The notes under the pieces were generated by a model, which was not told where the DNA came from, ran no database searches, and saw only the letters and a list, made by a program, of their open reading frames with translations. Source: Acidovorax sp. Leaf160 (lineage in GTDB: Bacteria; Pseudomonadota; Gammaproteobacteria; Burkholderiales; Burkholderiaceae_C). Taken from it: 64,000 bases of DNA. Below are positions 27,715 to 36,451 of this stretch, in pieces (the first letter of the stretch is position 1; each line of letters opens with the position of its first letter). The position numbers and the translations under genes were made by a program. The DNA lies in contig NZ_LMOV01000001.1 in the NCBI RefSeq assembly GCF_001424265.1, positions 125,387-189,386 of the forward strand, read 5' to 3'.

Positions 27715-27811
27715 ACTTGGCTTCGAAACGCCGCAGCGGGGCATCGCATCGCGCGGTAAATCCCTTCAGTGGTGTGGCTGGGATCAAAACGCCTGCACAG
27801 CGATGAGTCAG

Positions 27812-27830
27812 GCTGGCCTCACGGGCCAGC
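27812..27830. terminator. possible hairpin behind ruvB
   Basis: GCTGGCC and GGCCAGC (7-bp perfect stem, 5-base loop) lie about 100 bp past the ruvB stop. No T-run follows on either strand, so rho-independent termination is uncertain. The rest of 27715-27927 shows nothing recognisable. Confidence 0.3.
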
Positions 27831-27927
27831 TGTAAACGTGGCGCGCTCTGCGCAGCCTGTCTTTTCGACCGAGACAGACGTATCCAGGGTTATCCGGGTT
27901 TGATGCAGCTCAATATCGCAGTAGCGT

Positions 27928-28752
27928 ATGGTGCTTGAATGGCAGCTTGTGCTGCGCCTGTTCCGCAGGCCAAGCGATCAAAAAAAACTGAGGGGGAGGG
28001 CAGGCATCACGGTTTTTTATGCCCATTCATTAGAGGGGCGGCCTGGGTCGGACTGGCAATTGTTGTCTGAACACCTGATTCAGGTCAGCCGAGGTGCTTC
28101 TGAGCGCGCTTCGGTGTTCGGGGCGGCCGAATTGGGCGCGTTGGCTGGTTTGCTGCATGACCTGGGCAAATACACGCTACCTTTTCAGGAGCGACTGCGC
28201 GGCAATCCGATGCGCGTGGACCATTCCACATGGGGGGCGCGCATTGCTCAGCAGCGCTTGGGTACGATGGGCCAGTTGCTGGCATACGGCATAGCGGGAC
28301 ACCATGCGGGCCTGGCGAACGGGCAGGGTGAAGGGGAGCGTACGGCCCTGACCGATCGGCTGGCGACGCAAGACTTGCCGGCGTTGGATGCAGCGTGGGA
28401 AAAAGAAGTTGCCCTGCCTGAGAAGCTGGGTCCGCCTGCAGACTTCAAACCCTACGGCGAGAGCCGCCAGCAGGCCAAAGATCGGCAGCCCTTCCAACTG
28501 GCGTTCCTTTCGCGCATGCTCTTTTCCTGCCTGGTGGATGCCGACTTCATCGACACGGAACGCTTCTACCTGCAGGCCCAAGGCGGCCCCGACCACCGCG
28601 GCGCTGGCCCCGCCCATCCATCGCTGGCTGCGTTGCGTGAGCAGCTCGATGCCTATCTGGGCCAATTCAAGGCCGACAGCGACGTGAACCGCCTGCGCAA
28701 CAGCGGCGGCGGCGTGGTGCCAGGTCGCGCCTCGCGTGTGCAAGTGGGTTGA
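27928..28752 (+). pseudogene. truncated CRISPR-associated cas3 (HD nuclease domain only)
   Basis: The translation from about 28006 is the N-terminal HD domain of a type I (most like I-C) Cas3. Its HD-nuclease residues can all be placed, numbered from 27928: H33 (FYAHSLEG), H49, H77-D78 (LAGLLHDLGKYT), H99 (RVDHSTWGA) and H125/H126 (IAGHHAGL). A full Cas3 continues with an SF2 helicase for about 500 more residues; here the sequence stops being Cas3-like after DVNRLR (about 28699), and the frame ends inside a CRISPR-like repeat. An intact homologue would start at about 28006, where GAGGGGGAGGGCAGGC is followed by ATC rather than ATG, so the start codon may also be lost. No other cas gene is present. 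Not expected to be functional. Confidence 0.8.
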
Positions 28753-28830
28753 AACGTTGTGCTGCTTCAGTTGCTCGATCTCGGTCGCCAGTTGCGCCCC
28801 GCGTGGCGGGTGGCCGCGCGGGTTGGAATC
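28724..28830 (+). CRISPR. degenerate type I-C-like CRISPR repeat remnant
   Basis: The 32 bp at 28724-28755 begin GTCGCGCC and end GTGGGTTGAAAC. This is the length and both ends of type I-C repeats (pattern GTCGC..C, GTGGATTGAAAC). After a 35-bp segment, the usual I-C spacer size, a second more degenerate copy (GTTGCGCCCCGCGTGG, about 9 inserted bases, then GCGCGGGTTGGAATC) occupies 28791-28830. The remnant directly follows the broken cas3, as would result from a deletion joining cas3 to the distal end of its own array. The copies are diverged, so this is a candidate only; the rest of the gap up to 28987 shows no further convincing unit. Confidence 0.4.
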
Positions 28831-28987
28831 TTCAGGCGCGTCTGGTCAAAGAGTTTTTCGAGGTCGCGCAGAACGTGTGCGCGTTGGGCGAAATCCCGCG
28901 AAAGTGCCCGCCCCGGTCGTTTCGAAGCACGGCGAGGCGCGCGTGGGAACGGGCGTGACCAGCCCCTGAGCAGGCGCCAAGGGTATG

Positions 28988-29626
28988 TCAGGAATGCAAC
29001 TCGTCCCGCACCCCCGCCTCCAGATGCCCCACATCCCCCCATCCCACCAGCGTCAACCCGTCAGGCGTCCACAGCAGCCGGTTGATGGCGGCGTTGCCCA
29101 GGTACCAGGTGCGCGGGGATTGGGTGTCCTGCCCGGTAGCCAAGCGGTAGAGGGCGTCCAGCACGCCGCCGTGGGCCACCAGCACCATCTGCTCGCCGGT
29201 GTGGCGGGCGGCCAGGCGGTGCACCGTCTGGGCGATTCGGGTGCGCACGGTGGTCAGCGATTCGCCGCCAGCGGGGGCGTAGTCGGGCTCGCGCTGGCGC
29301 CAGCGTCTCGCTTCGTCGGGGAGTTCGGCCTCGATCTCGACGAACGTGCGGCCCTCGAAGTGCCCGAACCCCCGCTCGCGCAACCCCGTCTCCAGCGTCA
29401 GCGGCGCGCCCGTGGTGTCCGCCACGGCCTGCGCGGTGGTGCGGGCGCGTTGCAGGTCGCTGGTGTAGATGGCGGCCAGGGGCTCGTCGGCCAGCGCGGC
29501 GCCCAGGCGGCGCGCCTGCCAGAGGCCGGTGTCGTTGAGTGGAATGTCCAGGTGGCCCTGGATGCGGGTGTCGACGTTCCAGGCGGTTTCGCCGTGGCGG
29601 ATGGCGATGATGCGGGTGGCTTGCAT
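28988..29626 (-). CDS. histidine phosphatase family protein (phosphoglycerate mutase-like)
   Basis: A 212-residue phosphatase-superfamily protein. The catalytic RHG motif is at the N-terminus (IAIRHGETAWN, His10), with the second conserved His in VLVAHGGVLDAL and an ERGFGHFEG segment carrying the acid region. The profile resembles cofactor-dependent phosphoglycerate mutase-like or alpha-ribazole phosphatase-like enzymes. Without cobalamin genes nearby, the former broad class is the safer call. The ATG at 29626 gives the correct N-terminus; the longer frame runs into the next gene region. Confidence 0.88.
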   Translation of the reverse strand: MQATRIIAIRHGETAWNVDTRIQGHLDIPLNDTGLWQARRLGAALADEPLAAIYTSDLQRARTTAQAVADTTGAPLTLETGLRERGFGHFEGRTFVEIEAELPDEARRWRQREPDYAPAGGESLTTVRTRIAQTVHRLAARHTGEQMVLVAHGGVLDALYRLATGQDTQSPRTWYLGNAAINRLLWTPDGLTLVGWGDVGHLEAGVRDELHS

Positions 29627-29694
29627 GCGGGCTGTGCGGTCGGGCGCTGGAGGCGAAGGGGCCGGGCGGGCAGGGCGGACGAGCGGGCGCTCGG

Positions 29695-30411
29695 TCAGGG
29701 CCGCACCACCACACCGGGCGTGACGGCGGGGCCGGCCGGGTACGCGGCGGGAGCGACCGTGATGGTGGACGTGGCCGCCCCGCCCGCCGAGCCTGCCGCG
29801 CCCGGCGTGATGGTGGTGCGCACCTGGCGCGTGCCGGCCGGCGGTGTCGGGAAGCCCGTCAGCGCGGCGTCGAACAGCAGGCCGAAGATGGCGGGGTCGT
29901 CGGTCCACACGTCTTCATAGACGGCAGAGGTTTCATAGACGACCTGCTGCGTGGTCGCGTCGCGCAGCACCAGGCTGACCGAACGGCGGTGCAGGGTGGG
30001 TGGCCGGTCCATCATCCAGCCGCCGCCCAGGCCCCAGCCGTAGCGCCCGCCATAGCGGAGGCCCCAGCCGAAACGGCCGTAGAACGGGTCGGCGTAGTAC
30101 GGTGCCCAGGCGGGCGTCACGTAGCTGCCCTGCGCGCCGATCTGCAGCACCAGGCGCGCGTTGGCGTCGTCGCGCTGCAGGCCCACGCGGGCCAGCGACT
30201 GCTGGGCCAGCGCCTCGATGGCGTTGAACGAGGCCGCGTGCGCGGCCTGCGAGGGCAGGCGCTCCAGCCGGTAGGTGGCCGGTTGCGGGATGCCGGGCAG
30301 GGTGGAATAGCTGCGCACGTCGCTGTCCACCACGCGGGTGGAGGCACAGCCTGCCAGCACGGCAGCCGCCGCGCACAGCACAAGGGGTCGAAGCCAGCGC
30401 ATGATCGTCAT
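29695..30411 (-). CDS. DUF4136-type lipoprotein
   Basis: A 238-residue predicted outer-membrane or periplasmic lipoprotein with an LAGC lipobox (Cys22). The mature part matches the DUF4136 pattern: a YSTLPGIPQPATYRLERLPSQ segment, then a core with an aromatic Gly/Tyr-rich loop (PYYADPFYGRFGWGLRYGGRYGWG), and VYETSAVYEDVWTDDPAIFGLLFDAAL near the end. Function of this family is unknown. An ATG at 30411 is preceded by GAGGAGA; a second ATG three codons in is less likely. The C-terminal tail is Ala/Thr/Pro-rich. Confidence 0.83.
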   Translation of the reverse strand: MTIMRWLRPLVLCAAAAVLAGCASTRVVDSDVRSYSTLPGIPQPATYRLERLPSQAAHAASFNAIEALAQQSLARVGLQRDDANARLVLQIGAQGSYVTPAWAPYYADPFYGRFGWGLRYGGRYGWGLGGGWMMDRPPTLHRRSVSLVLRDATTQQVVYETSAVYEDVWTDDPAIFGLLFDAALTGFPTPPAGTRQVRTTITPGAAGSAGGAATSTITVAPAAYPAGPAVTPGVVVRP

Positions 30412-30547
30412 GGAAATCTCCTCGTCAGGAATGAGGGTGAGGGCACAAGCACACGGGCAAAAAAGGCCAACGCATGGCTGACGGATCGGGCTGGCGAAGA
30501 CGGCGGCGCCGGAGTTCGGCGCGCCGCCCGGGCTGGCGGCGGCCTGC

Positions 30548-31534
30548 TCAGGACGACAGGTTCACCACCTGCAGGCCCGGCAGGCCCGACGCGGGGCTGG
30601 CGGCCGGGAATGCCTCGGGGTCGAATGCCTTGTCGCCGTCTTCGCTGGCCACGCCCGTGGCCTTCAGACCCTGGAAGTCGTGCAGCGTTCCATCGAGCAG
30701 GTGCGAAGGCACCACGTTCTGCAGGGCGTTGAACATGTTGTCGACCCGGCCGGGGAAGCGCTTGTCCCAGTCGCGCAGCATTTCGCCGACCTGCTGGCGC
30801 TGCAGGTTCTCCTGACTGCCGCACAGGTTGCACGGAATGATCGGAAAGTTCTGCTGCTGCGCCCAGCGGGTGGTGTCTTTCTCGGTCACGAAGGCCAGCG
30901 GGCGGATCACCACGTGGCGGCCGTCGTCGCTGACCAGCTTCGGCGGCATGGTCTTGAGCTTGCCGCCGAAGAACATGTTCAGCAGCAGCGTCTGCATGAT
31001 GTCGTCGCGGTGGTGGCCCAGCGCGATCTTGGTGCAGCCCAGCTCGTCGGCCACGCGGTAGAGAATGCCGCGGCGCAGCCGGCTGCACAGGCCGCAGGTG
31101 GTCTTGCCCTCGGGCACCACGCGGCGGACGATGCTGTAGGTGTCCTGGTTCTCGATGTGGAAGGGCACGCCGGTGGTGGCCAGGTACTCGGGCAGGACGT
31201 GCTCGGGAAAGCCGGGCTGCTTCTGGTCCAGGTTGACGGCCACCAGGTCGAAGTGGATGGGCGCGCGCTTTCGCAGCTTGATGAGGATGTCCAGCAGGGT
31301 GTAGCTGTCCTTGCCGCCGGACATGCACACCATGACCTTGTCGCCTTCCTCGATCATGTTGTATTGCACGATCGCCCGGCCGGTTTCGCGGCAGAGGCGC
31401 TTTTCCAGCTTGTGGGCCTCGCGCTCGATCTTGGCGGAGGCGGCGGCAACGGCGGAACCCCCGCCGGCCGGGCCGGCAGCGGTTGCGGCGTCGGCGGTCC
31501 AGTCGGTGGCGATGGAAGAGGGCAGGGCGGTCAT
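30548..31534 (-). CDS. ttcA: tRNA 2-thiocytidine(32) synthetase TtcA
   Basis: A 328-residue PP-loop ATPase that thiolates C32 of certain tRNAs using an iron-sulfur cluster. The PP-loop SGGKDS is at 72-77. The two cluster-binding CxxC motifs are C147/C150 (CGLC) and C235/C238 (CNLC), followed by [12 protein letters not shown] and the [16 protein letters not shown] block diagnostic of TtcA. The N-terminal 30 residues are Ala/Gly-rich and variable. It precedes the DUF4136 gene and follows folB on the same strand; the 200-bp gap upstream shows nothing recognisable. Confidence 0.95.
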   Translation of the reverse strand: MTALPSSIATDWTADAATAAGPAGGGSAVAAASAKIEREAHKLEKRLCRETGRAIVQYNMIEEGDKVMVCMSGGKDSYTLLDILIKLRKRAPIHFDLVAVNLDQKQPGFPEHVLPEYLATTGVPFHIENQDTYSIVRRVVPEGKTTCGLCSRLRRGILYRVADELGCTKIALGHHRDDIMQTLLLNMFFGGKLKTMPPKLVSDDGRHVVIRPLAFVTEKDTTRWAQQQNFPIIPCNLCGSQENLQRQQVGEMLRDWDKRFPGRVDNMFNALQNVVPSHLLDGTLHDFQGLKATGVASEDGDKAFDPEAFPAASPASGLPGLQVVNLSS

Positions 31535-31735
31535 GAGCGAGGGCGCAACGGTGCGGACAGGGACAGGGGCAGGGGCGGGATCGGGGCGGCGGGCAGGCGG
31601 GCGAAAAGATCGGCGTGGCCGGCGCGCGGAAGGGGCCGCAATTTTAGGGGCACCGCCATTTCCGCGCCTTTCGCTGCCTTTGCGTGGGTGGCCTGGGTCG
31701 CCCGGGGTGCGTGGGGCGCGTGGGGCGCCGGGCCC

Positions 31736-32113
31736 TCACCAGTCGCCGCATTCCATGCGGATGGCGACCTCGCAGTCCTCGAAGATCTCCAGCTTGGCGA
31801 TCTTCACGCGCACGCCGATCACGCCGGGCAGCTGCATCAGCCGCCGCGTGAGCTTGCCGATCAGGCTCTCCAGCAGGTTGACGTGCTCGGCGGTGCATTC
31901 GTCGATGATGATCTGGCGCACCTTGCGGTAGTCCAGCACGTGGCTGATGTCGTCGTCGTGCGGCAGCAGCGGCTGGCGGCCCTGGTTGAGTTCGGCGTCC
32001 ACCTGGATGGGCTGGGGCGCGGTCTTCTCGTGGTCGAGGATGCCCAGGTTGGCGTCGAAGCGCAAACCGGAGAGGGTGAGGATCTGCAGGCCGCCGTCGT
32101 GTTGCATGGGCAT
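31736..32113 (-). CDS. folB: dihydroneopterin aldolase
   Basis: A 125-residue FolB that converts 7,8-dihydroneopterin to 6-hydroxymethyl-dihydropterin in folate synthesis. It carries the LGILDHEKTAPQPIQVD substrate motif, the DYRKVRQIIIDEC helix, the HVNLLESLIGKL segment with the catalytic-region Glu, and VRVKIAKLEIFEDCEVAI. Two starts six bases apart are possible (32113 or 32107). An SDR gene lies 51 bp upstream on the same strand, consistent with a pterin/folate pair. Confidence 0.92.
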   Translation of the reverse strand: MPMQHDGGLQILTLSGLRFDANLGILDHEKTAPQPIQVDAELNQGRQPLLPHDDDISHVLDYRKVRQIIIDECTAEHVNLLESLIGKLTRRLMQLPGVIGVRVKIAKLEIFEDCEVAIRMECGDW

Positions 32114-32164
32114 TGCGTCAGGTCAGTGGAAGGAACGGGAAAGGATCAGGCGAAGGCCGCCCGG

Positions 32165-33025
32165 TCACATGAGCGAGAAGTCGCGCTCGAAGCGCATCAG
32201 GTGCTGGCCGCCATCGACCAGCAGCGTGGTGCCGGTGATCGACGGGTTCTCCAGCGCGAACTTCACGGTGGCGGCCACGTCGGCAGGGGTGGACGAGCGG
32301 CCCAGCGGGCTCAGCGTGTGCAGGCGGCGGAACTGCGCGTCGTCCAGCAGATGGCTGGTGAGCGTGAGCCCGGGCGCCACGCCCACCACGCGCACGCGCG
32401 GCGCCAGGGCCAGCGCCAGCATGGTGCCGGCGGCTTCCAGCGCGGCCTTCGACAGGGTGTAGCTCAGGAAGTCGGGGTTCTGGTTCCACAGCTTCTGGTC
32501 CAGCAGGTTGACCACCGCGCCGCGCGGGTCGGCCTCGCCACTGTCGGCGCGGGCCTGCAGGTGATCGTGCAGCGCCTGCGCCAGCAGCACGGGCGCGGCG
32601 GTGTTGCTGCGCAGGTGCTTTTCCAGCGCGGCGAAGCCGAAGCTCGCGGCGTCGTCGTGCTCGAACAGCGATGCGCTGTTGACCACCGCATCCACGCCGC
32701 CGAAGTGCGCCGTCACGCGCGGCAGCAGTCCGCGCACCTGGGCCTCGTCCTCGAAATCGGCATCGAAATGGGCGCTCGCGCCCGCCAGATCGGCACATGC
32801 AGCTACGGTTTCCATAGCATCCTGCGCAGACTGACGGTAGTGCACCGCCACCTGCCAGCCGCCGGCCGCCAGCGCCAGCGCGATCTCGCGGCCCAGGCGC
32901 TTGGCTGCGCCGGTGACCAGCACGGTCCGGGGACGCTGGGCAGAGGGCGCGGGCGGCCGGTCGGGCGAGGCAGGCGAGGCAAGAGACGCTGGAGAAGCAG
33001 AAGGGGCGGAGGAGGCAGGGGGCAT
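32165..33025 (-). CDS. short-chain dehydrogenase/reductase, pteridine reductase (FolM)-like
   Basis: A 286-residue SDR. After a Ser/Ala/Pro-rich N-terminal stretch of about 28 residues comes the Rossmann motif TGAAKRLGREIA, then NSAS (variant of NNAG, with the TGxxxRxG arginine seen in pteridine reductases), and the catalytic Tyr-x-x-x-Lys as YTLSK. The C-terminal DGGQHL also fits. Position directly before folB supports a role in dihydrofolate or dihydromonapterin reduction. The ATG overlaps the start codon of the divergent methyltransferase gene (shared CATG). A stretch at about 32800-32835 resembles one end of the dispersed palindromic repeat, but this is weak. Confidence 0.85.
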   Translation of the reverse strand: MPPASSAPSASPASLASPASPDRPPAPSAQRPRTVLVTGAAKRLGREIALALAAGGWQVAVHYRQSAQDAMETVAACADLAGASAHFDADFEDEAQVRGLLPRVTAHFGGVDAVVNSASLFEHDDAASFGFAALEKHLRSNTAAPVLLAQALHDHLQARADSGEADPRGAVVNLLDQKLWNQNPDFLSYTLSKAALEAAGTMLALALAPRVRVVGVAPGLTLTSHLLDDAQFRRLHTLSPLGRSSTPADVAATVKFALENPSITGTTLLVDGGQHLMRFERDFSLM

Positions 33026-34253
33026 GGGGGACAATCGGCGGGTGACCAAGACAGACAACCAGACGCAAGCAGCCAGCACGGAAACGCCCAGTGTAACGAG
33101 CGTCCCCGCGCCGTCCGGCTCCTCCATGGGCGACCAGCACAGCATCCATCCCCCGGCGGAAACCGCGTCGGAACCGTTGGCCGACCGCATCGCCCGCGCC
33201 ATCGATTCGGCCGGCGGCTGGATCGGCTTCGACCGCTTCATGGAGATGGCCCTCTACACCCCGGGGCTGGGCTACTACGCCAACGAATCGCCCAAGTTCG
33301 GCAGCCTGCCGGGCTCGGGCAGCGACTTCGTCACCGCGCCCGAGCTCTCCCCCGTTTTCGGCCAGGCCCTCGCCGCGCAGGTGCGAGAAGCGCTGGACGC
33401 CACCGGCACCGACGAGGTGTGGGAATTCGGCGCGGGCTCCGGCGCCCTGGCCGCACAGCTGCTGCAGGCGCTGGGCGACCGGGTGCGGCGCTACACCATC
33501 GTCGATCTGTCGGGCAGCCTGCGCAGGCGCCAGCAATCGGCCCTGGCAGCGTGGGAAGGGCGGGTCATCTGGGCCGACCGCCTGCCCGAGCGCTTCGAGG
33601 GCGTCGTCGTCGGCAACGAGGTGCTGGACGCCATGCCCGTGCAGCTGCTGGCCCGCCACGGCGGTGCGGTGGGCGGCGTGTGGCACGAGCGCGGCGTGGC
33701 GGCCGCTGCGGGCGGGCGCTTCGCCTGGGCCGACCGCCCCACCGCACTGCGCCCGCCAGTGGAGCCCGACGGCCCGCAGGACTACCTGACCGAGATCCAT
33801 GCCCAGGGCGAAGGCTTCCTGCGCATGTTGGCCCAGCGCCTGGCGCGCGGTGCGGCCTTCCTCATCGACTACGGCTTTCCCGAAGGCGAGTACTACCATC
33901 CCCAGCGCCACATGGGCACGCTGGTCTGCCACCAGGCGCACCAGGTCGATTCCGACCCGCTGGCCGATGTGGGCGCCAAGGACATCACCGCGCACGTCAA
34001 CTTCACCGCCATGGCGCTGGCGGCGCAGGACGCAGGGCTGAACGTGCTGGGCTACACCACCCAGGCCCACTTCCTCATCAACTGCGGTTTGCTATCGATT
34101 CTGGAGCAGCTGCCCCAGGCGGAACGTGCGCAAGCGGCCAAATTGATGATGGAGCACGAAATGGGCGAGCTGTTCAAGGTGCTGGCCGTGGGGGCGGGAG
34201 AGCCGTGGGAGCCGATGGGCTTCACCCAGGGCGACCGCACGCACCGGCTCTAG
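33024..34253 (+). CDS. SAM-dependent methyltransferase of the MidA/NDUFAF7 family
   Basis: A protein of up to 409 residues matching the MidA family, whose mitochondrial members methylate an arginine of a complex I subunit. Motifs are GYYANESPKFGSLPGSGSDFVTAPELSPVFG, SAM motif I EFGAGSGALAAQLL, VVVGNEVLDAMPVQLL, FLIDYGFPEGEYYHPQR and the C-terminal EMGELFKVLAVG. The ATG at 33024 has GGAGGCAGG upstream, but a GTG at 33042 and an ATG at 33126 are also possible because the first 50 residues are variable. The start codon overlaps that of the divergent SDR gene. Near residue 360 the coding sequence looks like a dispersed-repeat copy. Bacterial function is not established. Confidence 0.87.
   Translation: MGDNRRVTKTDNQTQAASTETPSVTSVPAPSGSSMGDQHSIHPPAETASEPLADRIARAIDSAGGWIGFDRFMEMALYTPGLGYYANESPKFGSLPGSGSDFVTAPELSPVFGQALAAQVREALDATGTDEVWEFGAGSGALAAQLLQALGDRVRRYTIVDLSGSLRRRQQSALAAWEGRVIWADRLPERFEGVVVGNEVLDAMPVQLLARHGGAVGGVWHERGVAAAAGGRFAWADRPTALRPPVEPDGPQDYLTEIHAQGEGFLRMLAQRLARGAAFLIDYGFPEGEYYHPQRHMGTLVCHQAHQVDSDPLADVGAKDITAHVNFTAMALAAQDAGLNVLGYTTQAHFLINCGLLSILEQLPQAERAQAAKLMMEHEMGELFKVLAVGAGEPWEPMGFTQGDRTHRL
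34088..34150 (+). repeat. probable in-gene copy G of the dispersed palindromic repeat
   Basis: Within the methyltransferase gene, TTTGCTATCGATTCTGGAGC, a middle of about 25 bp with GTGCGCAAGCGG, and GGCCAAATTGAT follow the same order and spacing as intergenic copies at 41.15, 55.7 and 59.2 kb. It is translated in frame. The match is clear at both ends but the core palindrome is eroded, so chance cannot be excluded. Confidence 0.5.
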
Positions 34254-34422
34254 GGCGGCGGGCAAGCCCTGCGGGCGTCGTCACCGCATCTCCTCGCACT
34301 GCCGTATTGCCGTGCTGCCGCACTGCCCTCGGCGCGGCGCCCGGCCGGCACCGCTGGGCGAGGTTCTGTCAGCCGCTCCTGGCGCGAACTGCGCAACCCG
34401 GTCGCCGCAGCCACCGCTGGCT

Positions 34423-35511
34423 TCAGTTCAGCCGCGCGCCGCTGGCGGCATCGAACAGGTGCGCCTGCGCCGCCTGCGGTCGCAGCCAGAGCGGCTCGCC
34501 GGGCCGCAGCGCGATGCGGTCGCGGAAAGCGGCCAGCACGTCGTGGCCGCCGTCGCCCACCGACAGCGCCACCTGCGTCTCGGCGCCCGTGGGTTCCACC
34601 ACCACCACGCGGGCGGGCAGGGCGCCGTGTGCATCGTCCGCGCCGCTCGCCAGCGCGAAGTGCTCGGGCCGCGCGCCGTACAGCACGCGGTCGCCCTGGC
34701 GCGCGCGCGGCGCCCGGGGCAGCGGCAGCTGCAGGCCGTCGTCGGTCACCACGCGGGGGCTGCCGTCCAGCTCCAGCCGGCCGGGGATGAAGTTCATCGA
34801 GGGCGAGCCGATGAACCGCGCGACGAAGGCGTTGGCCGGGCGGTCGTAGAGTTCCAGCGGCGCGCCGGCCTGCTCCACGCGGCCGTCCTTCAGCACCACG
34901 ATACGGTCGGCCAGCGTCATGGCCTCGACCTGGTCGTGCGTCACATAGACCGTGGTGGTGCCCAGGCGCTGGTGCAGCGCCTTGATCTCGGTGCGCACCT
35001 GCACACGCAATTGCGCATCCAGGTTGGAGAGCGGTTCGTCGAACAGGAAGGCGTCGGGCTGGCGCACGATGGCGCGGCCCATGGCCACGCGCTGGCGCTG
35101 GCCACCCGAAAGTTGCCGCGGGGTGCGGCCGAGCAGTGCTTCCAGCCCCAGGATGGCCGCCACCTCGCCCACGCGGCGCTGGATGGCATCGCGCGTCTGG
35201 CCTTGCAGCCTCAGCGCGAAACCGAGGTTCTCGGCGACCGTCATGTGCGGGTAGAGCGCGTAGTTCTGGAACACCATCGCGATGTTGCGGTCGCGCGGCG
35301 GCGTGTCGTTGACCAGGCGCCCGCCCAGGCGGATCTCGCCGCCGGTCACGGATTCGAGCCCCGCGATCATGCGCAGCAGCGTCGATTTGCCGCAGCCGGA
35401 TGGGCCGACGAGGGCCACGAATTCGCCATCGCGGATGCCGATGTCCACGCCGTGGATGACCGGCGTGTCGCCGTAGTGCTTGGTGATCTGATGCAGCGTG
35501 AGCGCAGCCAT
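34423..35511 (-). CDS. ABC transporter ATP-binding protein, CUT1/UgpC-MalK type
   Basis: A 362-residue ATPase with a C-terminal TOBE/OB regulatory domain. Walker A is GPSGCGKST (36-44), followed by the Q-loop [15 protein letters not shown] signature [10 protein letters not shown], Walker [16 protein letters not shown] and H-loop VYVTHDQ. The Phe-containing NYALYPH and the TOBE domain place it with carbohydrate or glycerol-phosphate importers of the CUT1 family. It is the last gene of the unit TauD-SBP-permease-permease-ATPase. A purine-rich leader (AGAAAGAAAG type) lies between it and the permease gene. Confidence 0.9.
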   Translation of the reverse strand: MAALTLHQITKHYGDTPVIHGVDIGIRDGEFVALVGPSGCGKSTLLRMIAGLESVTGGEIRLGGRLVNDTPPRDRNIAMVFQNYALYPHMTVAENLGFALRLQGQTRDAIQRRVGEVAAILGLEALLGRTPRQLSGGQRQRVAMGRAIVRQPDAFLFDEPLSNLDAQLRVQVRTEIKALHQRLGTTTVYVTHDQVEAMTLADRIVVLKDGRVEQAGAPLELYDRPANAFVARFIGSPSMNFIPGRLELDGSPRVVTDDGLQLPLPRAPRARQGDRVLYGARPEHFALASGADDAHGALPARVVVVEPTGAETQVALSVGDGGHDVLAAFRDRIALRPGEPLWLRPQAAQAHLFDAASGARLN

Positions 35512-35572
35512 GAAGGGTCCTTCTTTCTTTCTTTGTTTTTTTCTTTTTCGCTCTCTGTGCGAGGGAAGGGGT

Positions 35573-36451
35573 TCAGTCCTTGACCCCGCCCGCCGTGAGC
35601 CCCTGCACGAGGTACTTGCGCACCAGCACGGTGAACACTACCACCGGGAACATCACCAGCGTGCCGCCCGCGGCGATCTTGGACCACTCCCAGCCCTCGT
35701 ACTGCAGGAAGTTGACGATGGCCACGGGGGCCGTCACCGCCTGCGTGCGGGTCAGGATGAGGGCGTAGAAGAAGTCGTTCCACGCGAAGATGAAGCACAG
35801 CACCGCAGTGGCCGCCACGCCCGGCGCGGCCAGCGGCAGGGTGATGCGCCAGAAGGCCTGCCACACGCCGCAGCCGTCGATGTAGGCGGCTTCCTCCAGC
35901 GCGGTGGGCACGGCCTCGAAGAAGGTCTGCATGAGCCAGATGACGATGGCGAGGTTGAAGGTGAGATAGACCAGCGCCAGCCCGAAGAGGGTGTCCTGCA
36001 GCCCGAGCCAGCGGTAGGCGAGGAAGAACGGGATGGTGAAGGCGATGGGCGGGGCCATGCGCGTCACCAGGATCCACAGCGCCACGTGGCGGCGGCCCGG
36101 GAACTGCCAGCGCGTGAGCGCATAGGCCGCCGGCACGCCGATGGCGAGCGACATCGCGGTCGAGAGCGTGCTCACGGCCAGGCTGTTGAGGAACGAGCGG
36201 AGGAAGCTGCCCTGCAGCAGCGCCCGGAAGCCGTCCAGCGTGGGCACGAACAGCAGGCGGTCCTCGAACAGGTCGGCGGCCGGCTTGAAGGCCAGGTGCA
36301 CCAGCCAGAGGAAGGGGAACAGCGCCACCGCCAGCAGCACCAGCGCGGCGGCAGCGCGGCCGTGGCGGCGCAGCCAGCCCGCGCGCGCGCCGCTCCCGGC
36401 CGGCGCGTCTTCGAGGTGCCGGTGGGGCAGGGCGATTTCAGTGCTTGCCAT
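35573..36451 (-). CDS. ABC transporter permease, CUT1 type (MalG/UgpE-like)
   Basis: A 292-residue inner-membrane permease with six predicted helices. It has the cytoplasmic EAA loop contacting the ATPase ([26 protein letters not shown]), [14 protein letters not shown] and [13 protein letters not shown], a typical second-permease pattern of sugar importers. Its start overlaps the end of the preceding permease gene by 14 bp. Confidence 0.9.
   Translation of the reverse strand: MASTEIALPHRHLEDAPAGSGARAGWLRRHGRAAAALVLLAVALFPFLWLVHLAFKPAADLFEDRLLFVPTLDGFRALLQGSFLRSFLNSLAVSTLSTAMSLAIGVPAAYALTRWQFPGRRHVALWILVTRMAPPIAFTIPFFLAYRWLGLQDTLFGLALVYLTFNLAIVIWLMQTFFEAVPTALEEAAYIDGCGVWQAFWRITLPLAAPGVAATAVLCFIFAWNDFFYALILTRTQAVTAPVAIVNFLQYEGWEWSKIAAGGTLVMFPVVVFTVLVRKYLVQGLTAGGVKD

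Noticed and set aside
28863-28950. third and fourth CRISPR-like copies
   Set aside because: GTCGCGC at 28863 and a GGCGCGCGTGGGAAC end near 28950 recall the repeat, but the insides do not match, spacing is irregular, and on the minus strand 28831-28895 reads as one continuous coding-like peptide (DFAQRAHVLRDLEKLFDQTRL).
32795-32840. dispersed repeat copy inside the SDR gene
   Set aside because: GCAGCTACGGTTTCCATAGC resembles one end of the element, but the core and other end are not recognisable and the protein has normal length here.
30680-34849. 1389-codon open frame on the plus strand
   Set aside because: It crosses ttcA, folB, the SDR gene and the methyltransferase gene in wrong frames or strands; no motif is present.
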